From Paeniglutamicibacter sulfureus (GTDB lineage Bacteria; Actinomycetota; Actinomycetes; Actinomycetales; Micrococcaceae): 64,000 bases of DNA. Position 1 is the first letter of the stretch, and every line of letters starts with the position of its first letter. Made by a program: the position numbers and the translations under genes. The notes below the pieces were generated by a model that saw only the letters and a program-made list of their open reading frames with translations, made no database searches and was not told the DNA's origin. Location: contig NZ_JAULBL010000001.1 of the NCBI RefSeq assembly GCF_030512175.1, positions 1,216,510 through 1,280,509 on the forward strand. Reading direction: 5' to 3'. Below are positions 58,168-64,000 of the stretch, one piece after another.

Positions 58168-58790
58168 CTGCCCAGACGCCCGTTCGAAGCTTCCAGGTAG
58201 CAAGCTCCGCAGAGGGATTCGTACCAAACCTCGTCCCCGTCGATGGCCACCTGGTCTCCATCGAAAATGATCTCGGTGCCGATCCGGCGGGTGTTGAACA
58301 CCGCCTTCTTTCCGCAGCGGCAAATCGTCTTGAGTTCCTCAAGGCTGTGCGCGATCTCCAGCAGGCGCCGCGACCCGGGAAACGCATGGGTGCGGAAGTC
58401 CGAGCGGATCCCGTAGGCCAGCACGGGGACGTTATCCAGGATGGCGATGCGGAACAGGTCATCGACCTGTTCCGGCGTCAGGAACTGGGCCTCGTCAACC
58501 AGCAGGCACGCCACCGGAGGCGCATCCACGTGCTGCAGCAGGGCATCCGGGTCGTCCCCGGCGACTTTAGTGGCAAAAAGTTCCCGGGCATTCGCTGACG
58601 GCGGGATGAGGAAATCCACGTCGCGGCTCATTCCCAGGCGGGAAACTATTGCCGAGTCGCCCTTCGTATCGATCCCCGGCTTCGCCAAGAGGACCCGCTG
58701 TCCGCGCTCTTCATAGTTGAAGGCGGTCTGGAGAAGACCCGTGGACTTGCCGGAATTCATTGCCCCATAGCGGAAGTACAGCTTCGCCAC
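58164..58790 (-). CDS. tdk: Thymidine kinase
   Basis: This 208-residue type II thymidine kinase phosphorylates thymidine in the salvage pathway. It shows the P-loop YFRYGAMNSGKST, the Walker B-like LLVDEAQFLTPEQVDDLF, LAYGIRSDFRTHAFPGS, the zinc ribbon cysteines CRCGKKAVFN and CGACY. The GTG start at 58790 follows AAAGGA; a longer upstream frame has no site or homology. Confidence 0.96.
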   Translation of the reverse strand: MAKLYFRYGAMNSGKSTGLLQTAFNYEERGQRVLLAKPGIDTKGDSAIVSRLGMSRDVDFLIPPSANARELFATKVAGDDPDALLQHVDAPPVACLLVDEAQFLTPEQVDDLFRIAILDNVPVLAYGIRSDFRTHAFPGSRRLLEIAHSLEELKTICRCGKKAVFNTRRIGTEIIFDGDQVAIDGDEVWYESLCGACYLEASNGRLGS

Positions 58791-58960
58791 ATCGTTCCTT
58801 TCGAGTTGGACACCGTGGACGATTCTATGCGCATCGGAGCGCCTGTCCCTTGGATCCCCCGCGTTTCCGACGAGAATGCCCGGCACCGCGCGAAGGCCGC
58901 ATCAGCGTACCGTCCGGCGTTGCCGGGCATCTTCACCGGGAGCAGGAAATCACTTGTGAG

Positions 58961-60376
58961 TTATGCCAAGTCCCCCACGGCAGCCGCTTCCCGGAGCTCC
59001 TCCTCGGCAGGGACCATTCGTTTGCGCAGTAGGAAATAGAGTGCCGCAACCACCAGCGCGAAAGGGAGGCCGAATATCAGTGTCATCTTGAATTCCTGGG
59101 TAAACAGCGTGGTGACCAGAAGGGCCGCCATCAGCAATGCGCCCAGCAGCGAACCCAGCGGATAGAAGGGCAGCTTGTAGGAAAGTTCCTCGCCGCTGCG
59201 CTTATGGTGACGACGGAAAAACAGGTGGGTGGCGAAGATCAGCATCCACGTGGCCATGGCACCAAACATGGACAAGGCCATCATCACGGTGAATCCCGTT
59301 TCGGGATTGGCGGCATAGATCAGCGTCGCCACGGCGATGCCTCCGGCCGAAAGCAGCAGTGCATTGACCGGGGCGCCGTTCTTACGCACCTTTCCGAACA
59401 CCCTCGGGGCGTGGCCACCGCGCGAGAGGGAAAACATCATGCGGGTGGAGATGTAGAGCTGCGAGTTCATGGCCGACAAGGCCGCCACGATGACCACGAA
59501 GTTCAGGATGGAATCGGCGTAGGGAATGCCGATGACCTGCATGACCGTGACAAACGGACTGCCGCCTTCAAGGATCTTGCCCACCGGCGCGATGGCAAGA
59601 ATCAAGGAGAGGGTCAGGATGTAGAAGAGGAAGAGGCGCAACAAGGTGACCTTGAAGGCCTTCTTGACCGCCACCTCGGGCTCCTTGGCCTCGCCGGCAG
59701 CCACCGCGATCATTTCGATGCTCAGGTAGGAGAAAATCGCCACAATGACGGCAAACCACACTCCCTTTGCACCGCCCAGGAAGAAGCCGCCGTCGGCGTT
59801 GTAGTTCTGCATGCCGAAGTCCGGGTTCGATCCACCAAAAACCAGTGCCGCGGCAACAACAATGAATCCCACAATGGCGAAGACCTTGGTTGCGGAGAAC
59901 CAGTATTCGAGGGTGCCGAAGGCCTTGACGTTGAACATGTTGACACCGATGAGCAACGCGGAGAATCCGAGGACCCAAACAATCGGCGGAACCGAAGGGA
60001 ACCACATCTGCATGTAGTCGCCTACCGCAGTGACTTCCGTTCCCACCGCCAGCACGATGCATGACCAGTACAGGTACTTGATCATGAATCCGGCAAACGG
60101 GCTGATGTAGTGCTCCGCGAAGGCGCCGAAGGACCCGGTGGTCGCGTGGGCAACCGTCATCTCCGAGAGGGCTCCCATGAGAAGGAGGGCAATCAAACCG
60201 CCAATGACATAGCTGATGATGACGCTGGGGCCGGCAAAGGAGATGGCAAACTTGCTGCCCAGGAAAAGACCTGTGCCGATGGCGCCGCCCAGGGCAATCA
60301 TGCCCAGCTGGCGGGACGTCAGCTGCCGGGACAAGCCGCCTTCTCGTTTCTTGATGTTATCCAACGACGAGCTCAT
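58961..60376 (-). CDS. Amino acid permease (AAT/APC family)
   Basis: This 471-residue, 12-helix transporter of the AroP/GabP/LysP type has the family start LTSRQLGMIALGGAIGTGLFLGSKFAISFAGPSVIISYVIGG in helix 1, followed by EMTVAHATTGSFGAFAEHY and FFLGGAKGVWFAVIVAIFSYLSIEMIAVAAGEAKEPE. The position 126 bp downstream of kynureninase in the same direction suggests import of tryptophan, kynurenine or an aromatic amino acid. ATG 60376 (MSSSLDNIKK) is chosen; upstream frame is non-homologous. Confidence 0.93.
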   Translation of the reverse strand: MSSSLDNIKKREGGLSRQLTSRQLGMIALGGAIGTGLFLGSKFAISFAGPSVIISYVIGGLIALLLMGALSEMTVAHATTGSFGAFAEHYISPFAGFMIKYLYWSCIVLAVGTEVTAVGDYMQMWFPSVPPIVWVLGFSALLIGVNMFNVKAFGTLEYWFSATKVFAIVGFIVVAAALVFGGSNPDFGMQNYNADGGFFLGGAKGVWFAVIVAIFSYLSIEMIAVAAGEAKEPEVAVKKAFKVTLLRLFLFYILTLSLILAIAPVGKILEGGSPFVTVMQVIGIPYADSILNFVVIVAALSAMNSQLYISTRMMFSLSRGGHAPRVFGKVRKNGAPVNALLLSAGGIAVATLIYAANPETGFTVMMALSMFGAMATWMLIFATHLFFRRHHKRSGEELSYKLPFYPLGSLLGALLMAALLVTTLFTQEFKMTLIFGLPFALVVAALYFLLRKRMVPAEEELREAAAVGDLA

Positions 60377-60501
60377 AAGTATCCTCGAATCATTGTGTGC
60401 GAGTGAAGCAGTGCAGTTGTTTTTGGGTACGACAAACCCGCGGGCGGTCCGCGTTTTCGCCAGACGGCCCACTGGGCAGGTTTGGTTGGGCTGTTGCCCT
60501 C

Positions 60502-61791
60502 TTAGGTGACGGCTTGGCGCGTTCGGTAGGCGGGGACGTCCCAGGCTCGGGTTTCCAGGATGTCGCGCAGGATTTCGACCGCATCCCAGATGTCCGTGTA
60601 GGAAAGGTAGAGCGGTGTGAGACCGAACCGCAGCACCTCGGGCTCTCGGTAATCGCCAATGACGCCCCGGTCGATCAACGCCTGGATGATGGAGTATCCC
60701 TCGGGGTGGCGGAAGCTGACGTGGCTGCCGCGTTCGGCGTGGTTCTCGGGCGTCACCAGCTCGAGGCCGAATTCACCGCAGCGCTCGCGCACCAGGGAGA
60801 TGAACACGTCTGCCAGTGCGAGCGACTTGGCCCGCACCAGGCCCATGTCGGCTTCCAAGGACACATCCAGCCCGCATTCGACCATGGCCATGGACGTGAT
60901 CGGCTGGGTTCCGCACAGGAAGCGGCGAACGTCGCTGGCGGCCGTGTAGCTGTCGGACATCGCAAACGGCGCCTCGTGGGACCACCAACCGGTCAAGGGC
61001 TGCCAGAAGCGGCCCTGGTGGCGCGCATTGACCCAAATGAAGGCCGGGGAGCCCGGCCCGCCGTTGAGGTATTTGTAGGTGCAACCAACCGCATAGTCGG
61101 CGTTGGCCCCGTTGAGGTCCACCGGGACGGCGCCTGCCGCGTGGGCAAGGTCCCAGATCACCAGCGCACCGGATTCATGGGCGGCCGCGGTGACGGCGTC
61201 CATGTCCCACATGGCGCCGGTGCGGTAATTGACATGCGACAGGGCGAGAACCGCGACGGAATCATCGAGCGCCTGTTCCAGCGTCAGGTTCTCGTCAATG
61301 AGGCGCACCTCGTAGTGCTCGTTGGTTTCGGCGTTGACTGAGTTCAGGAAATCGCTGATGCCCTCGGCAATGTAGATGTCGGTGGGGAAGTTGTCCCGTT
61401 CGGTCAGGATGACCCGGCGGGCCGGCGCGTCCTGCTGCTGGATGCGCACCGCCGAAGCGAGTGCCTTGAACAAGTTCAGGCTGGTCGTGTCCGTGACGAC
61501 GGTTTCGCCGTCGTTTCCGCCGATGAGTTTGGAGAGTTTGTCCCCAAGCCGGCTGGGCAGCTCGAACCACCCAGAGGTGTTCCAGGAACGGATCAGGCCC
61601 TGGCCCCACTCGTTGTTGATGACTTCAGTTGCCCGTTCGGCTGCACCGCGCGGAAGGGGACCCAACGAGTTTCCATCGAGGTAGATCAGCCCTTCGGGAA
61701 GTGAGAATCGCTCACGAAAGCTGGCGAGGCCATCGATCTTGTCTGTTTCCTGCAAGCTCGCGCGATCGGTGGGGTGGGTGGGCGTGCTCAT
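60502..61791 (-). CDS. kynU: Kynureninase
   Basis: This 429-residue PLP enzyme cleaves kynurenine to anthranilate and alanine. Matches include [107 protein letters not shown] with the PLP Lys, and [12 protein letters not shown]. No tryptophan dioxygenase or formamidase gene is in the window, so those steps are elsewhere or kynurenine itself is imported by the adjacent permease. It is divergent from an Lrp-type regulator. Confidence 0.95.
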   Translation of the reverse strand: MSTPTHPTDRASLQETDKIDGLASFRERFSLPEGLIYLDGNSLGPLPRGAAERATEVINNEWGQGLIRSWNTSGWFELPSRLGDKLSKLIGGNDGETVVTDTTSLNLFKALASAVRIQQQDAPARRVILTERDNFPTDIYIAEGISDFLNSVNAETNEHYEVRLIDENLTLEQALDDSVAVLALSHVNYRTGAMWDMDAVTAAAHESGALVIWDLAHAAGAVPVDLNGANADYAVGCTYKYLNGGPGSPAFIWVNARHQGRFWQPLTGWWSHEAPFAMSDSYTAASDVRRFLCGTQPITSMAMVECGLDVSLEADMGLVRAKSLALADVFISLVRERCGEFGLELVTPENHAERGSHVSFRHPEGYSIIQALIDRGVIGDYREPEVLRFGLTPLYLSYTDIWDAVEILRDILETRAWDVPAYRTRQAVT

Positions 61792-61931
61792 TGGCTATGG
61801 GCCTTTCTTGGCGCATCGTGGATCTTCGACGCAAATAAAAAATACATGATATCGACGCACCCCATCATAGAATTATCAGTCGGCAGCTTGATAGCGTTCT
61901 GAATAAATGCTCAAACCTACAGGGGATCCTC

Positions 61932-62426
61932 GTGCTAAATTCGAAATCCATCAAGAATCACTACAGTCAGCAGAACACGGTTCGGCTCGATGACATCGAC
62001 TTGGTTATCTTGCGGGAACTGGGCAGGGATGCACGTACGCCCAACAACTTGTTGGCATCGCGTGCCGGGATTGCCCCCTCGACATGCCTGGGGCGCGTTC
62101 GAGCGTTGCAGGATTCGGGGGTGATACGCGGATTCCACGCCGATATCGACCCCATGATGCTCGGCCTTCGAATCACGGCGATGATTTCAGTGATGGTGCA
62201 CCCGGAATCGCGCAACGCCATGCTTGATTCAGCCCAAGCCTTGCGGGCGCTTCCAGGGGTGCAGGACGTGTTTGTGCTCGGCGGAACACCTGACATCCTT
62301 GTTCATGTCGTCAGCGATTCCATCGAAACACTGCGGGATTTCGTGGCCGAGCACCTAGGCTCCAATCCCACTTTCTCCTCGACGCAAACGAACATCGTCT
62401 TCGAGCATCTATCACCGGCTGGCTAA
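61932..62426 (+). CDS. Lrp/AsnC-family regulator (kyn locus)
   Basis: This 164-residue protein has the AsnC helix-turn-helix VRLDDIDLVILRELGRDARTPNNLLASRAGIAPSTCLGRVRALQDSGVIRGFHADIDP, then a RAM ligand domain (VMVHPESRNAMLDSAQALRALPGVQDVFVLGGTPDILVHVVS). The start is GTG 61932 after GGGGATCC. Divergence from kynU fits the KynR-type regulation by kynurenine known in other bacteria. The intergenic region of 140 bp is AT-rich (aaaaaatacatgatatc) and probably contains the binding sites. Confidence 0.9.
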   Translation: MLNSKSIKNHYSQQNTVRLDDIDLVILRELGRDARTPNNLLASRAGIAPSTCLGRVRALQDSGVIRGFHADIDPMMLGLRITAMISVMVHPESRNAMLDSAQALRALPGVQDVFVLGGTPDILVHVVSDSIETLRDFVAEHLGSNPTFSSTQTNIVFEHLSPAG

Positions 62427-62454
62427 GCAAGTCGATACTCCGGCGGACCCGGAG

Positions 62455-62883
62455 CTAAGGCGCGGATTCCGCATAAGCCCGCAATGATTTCAAGGTATCC
62501 GCTTCGGAACCGGCAATCGCCGCCAGGAGACCCCCGACTTCGTTCCGAAGTTTCTTGGCTGCTTCCACGGTGATGACTAGTCGCACCTGGGTCTGCCCGG
62601 AATCCTTGGCGAGCGCATATCTATAGTGCACGCTGATGTCCCCGCCGCCGGAAGTGAGGGTGATGGCCTTCTCATCGACCAATTCCGAAATCAGCAACTG
62701 ACGTTCATGGGATCCGGAACGGTAGTCGAGGACTGTCCCGAGGCTCGTGAGCTGCTCGGCCTCCATCGAATCAACCCCGGGCATCCATTTGGGCGCGGCC
62801 ACCCAATCGGTAAGCAGTTCCCACACTCGCGGCACCGAGAGGTGAATCAGCTCCTGGGAATCCAAAGCCTGAAACTGTGTCAT
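62455..62883 (-). CDS. SRPBCC/START-like protein
   Basis: This 142-residue helix-grip-fold protein begins SQELIHLSVPRVWELLTDWVAAPKWMPGVDSMEAE, then LDYRSGSHERQLLISELVDEKAITLTSGGGDISVHYRYAL, ending in a long helix (GSEADTLKSLRAYAESA). These proteins bind small hydrophobic ligands; the function here is unknown. It is convergent with the Lrp gene, 28 bp apart, and followed in the same direction by the wall-anchored protein. Confidence 0.83.
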   Translation of the reverse strand: MTQFQALDSQELIHLSVPRVWELLTDWVAAPKWMPGVDSMEAEQLTSLGTVLDYRSGSHERQLLISELVDEKAITLTSGGGDISVHYRYALAKDSGQTQVRLVITVEAAKKLRNEVGGLLAAIAGSEADTLKSLRAYAESAP

Positions 62884-62921
62884 AGCCGAATCGTGTCACG
62901 CCGCAGCCCAAAATGAAACGC

Positions 62922-64000
62922 CTATAGGCCCTTTTGCCTCTTGCGCGTCCCGAGCATCAAGGCGCCGCCCAGCAGTAGTGCCACCCCGAGCCCACCCATG
63001 ACGACGGTGCCGTTGCTGCCGGTATTTGCCAGTTCATGCCGTTGGGAATCGACGAGGGGTTTGGCGACTGCCTGGGCAACTTGCTTTTTCTGGACCACGG
63101 GCTTGGTGACGGTCGCAGCGGGCTTGATTTCAATATCTCGCTCTTCTGGCTCTTGCGTCGGCGTGGTCGGCTCCGGCGATTCTTGTTCGGTGACTTCCCA
63201 TTCGCCCAAACCCGCCAGGATTCCGTCGTATGCTTCCTGCGCCCATTCAGGGTTGTCCGGGAAGAGTCCGTTGAGGTACTCCCACAATTCGTCCAGATAG
63301 TACTCGTCGCCGGTCGTTGCAAAGTCAGTCACAATGTCGATGATCGTCTGGAGTTCAGGTGAATCCATCATCGCGTTGTTGTATTCATCGATGAATTCCT
63401 GGCCTTCGTCTGAATCCAGGAATTCATTCCACTGGCTCTCGTCCCACGCCTCGGAACCTTCGGGCATCGTCAGGGTCGGCATCCAGGCCGGCATTTCTGG
63501 TCCCTCTGCAGGGTCCTCGGCCATCGGCGGAGAGGCCGACTCTTCAACGATTTCGATGGTACTGCCTCCCTCAGCGCCCTCCGATTCGGTCGTTCCAGTT
63601 GGGCTCGCAACTTTAACGACCTGACCGCTGACTTCCACCGAAGGGCCGGATGGCACGGCGTCTAATAGGCCGGGTTCCTCCGTGACGGCGTTTTCTTCTT
63701 CCACGGTCGGCAGGCTCAGATCGTCACTACCAACCTGAACGGGAACCTGCGTTTCGACGACCGATGAATCCGCAGCCTCCGGGGAGACGGTCGTGGCAAT
63801 CACTTCTGCCGTGCCCGGATCGTCTTCCGGGATCTGTGGGGCGCCAGCCGGCACATCCTGCCCCGCACTGAGAGCATCACCCGACTGCTGCACGGAATCT
63901 CGGGCCGATTCGGTGTTCCCAGCTGCCGCTGCGCTATCTCCATCGTTCGCGCCAGCTATCTGGGGGTTCTCAGTCGCGGTGATTGAGCCCTCCTCTAGCG
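62922..64000 (-). CDS. Wall-anchored surface protein with LAxTG signal, 5' end beyond right edge
   Basis: The frame stays open to the right edge, so the N-terminus and signal peptide are missing; at least 358 residues are visible. The C-terminus is a sortase sorting signal: LANTG, a hydrophobic helix (VVMGGLGVALLLGGALML) and a basic tail (GTRKRQKGL). LAxTG is the class E sortase form common in high-G+C actinobacteria. The visible body is acidic and low-complexity (Glu/Ser/Thr/Pro/Val) with a more structured segment of about 80 residues before a Pro/Thr-rich spacer (EPTTPTQEPEE). It would be exposed on the cell wall; its role is unknown. Confidence 0.88.
   Translation of the reverse strand, partial: LEEGSITATENPQIAGANDGDSAAAAGNTESARDSVQQSGDALSAGQDVPAGAPQIPEDDPGTAEVIATTVSPEAADSSVVETQVPVQVGSDDLSLPTVEEENAVTEEPGLLDAVPSGPSVEVSGQVVKVASPTGTTESEGAEGGSTIEIVEESASPPMAEDPAEGPEMPAWMPTLTMPEGSEAWDESQWNEFLDSDEGQEFIDEYNNAMMDSPELQTIIDIVTDFATTGDEYYLDELWEYLNGLFPDNPEWAQEAYDGILAGLGEWEVTEQESPEPTTPTQEPEERDIEIKPAATVTKPVVQKKQVAQAVAKPLVDSQRHELANTGSNGTVVMGGLGVALLLGGALMLGTRKRQKGL

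Overview
The window reads as a chromosomal segment of a high-G+C actinobacterium. The gene content (PurS/PurQ/PurL split FGAM synthase, LAxTG wall-anchored protein, levodione-reductase-like SDR, MpaB-DUF1990 fusion) and high-G+C codon usage suggest Micrococcaceae, Arthrobacter/Paeniglutamicibacter-like; that placement is inference. I see no rRNA, tRNA, CRISPR array, transposase or prophage gene.

Layout. 1-5.7 kb: end of a membrane protein, a YchJ-like protein and the purS-purQ-purL operon. 5.8-7.3 kb: an AT-richer Fic-domain gene bracketed by two related 54-bp near-perfect palindromes. 7.6-10.7 kb: a 3-hydroxybenzoate 4-monooxygenase-like flavoprotein and a levodione-reductase-like SDR. 10.7-18.5 kb: mostly single housekeeping or accessory genes, including tandem HD-GYP+LuxR, DUF308+lipase and MpaB+DUF1990 fusions. 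18.6-25.2 kb: metN-metI, a DszA/NtaA-type monooxygenase, a DszC/SfnB-type flavoprotein and two metQ genes behind one SAM riboswitch. 25.5-37.7 kb: two divergent operons that together look like an ectoine (or similar N-acyl diamino acid) catabolic island with tandem LysR genes. 37.9-46.2 kb: a second DszA/DszC-type pair, a divergent SsuBAC-like ABC importer and an acetyl-CoA synthetase, each with its own SAM riboswitch. 46.2-51 kb: a methyltransferase and a LysR / Rieske oxygenase / reductase set resembling glycine-betaine or stachydrine demethylase. 51-54 kb: a fifth SAM riboswitch, metY (O-acetylhomoserine sulfhydrylase) and a CoA-binding protein. 54-64 kb: nitrilase, purA, TfoX-like, TetR, thymidine kinase, amino-acid permease with kynureninase and an Lrp regulator, an SRPBCC protein, and a wall-anchored protein running off the right edge.

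The standout is an organosulfur/methionine region. Five SAM-I-like riboswitches lie within 27 kb and control two parallel uptake-plus-flavin-monooxygenase modules, the sulfide-fixing enzyme metY and, unexpectedly, an acetyl-CoA synthetase. In three of the five the ribosome-binding site directly follows and overlaps the 3' strand of aptamer helix P1, which implies translational control. In the other two the gene starts 100-170 nt downstream. No flavin reductase was found in the window, so reduced flavin would have to come from elsewhere.
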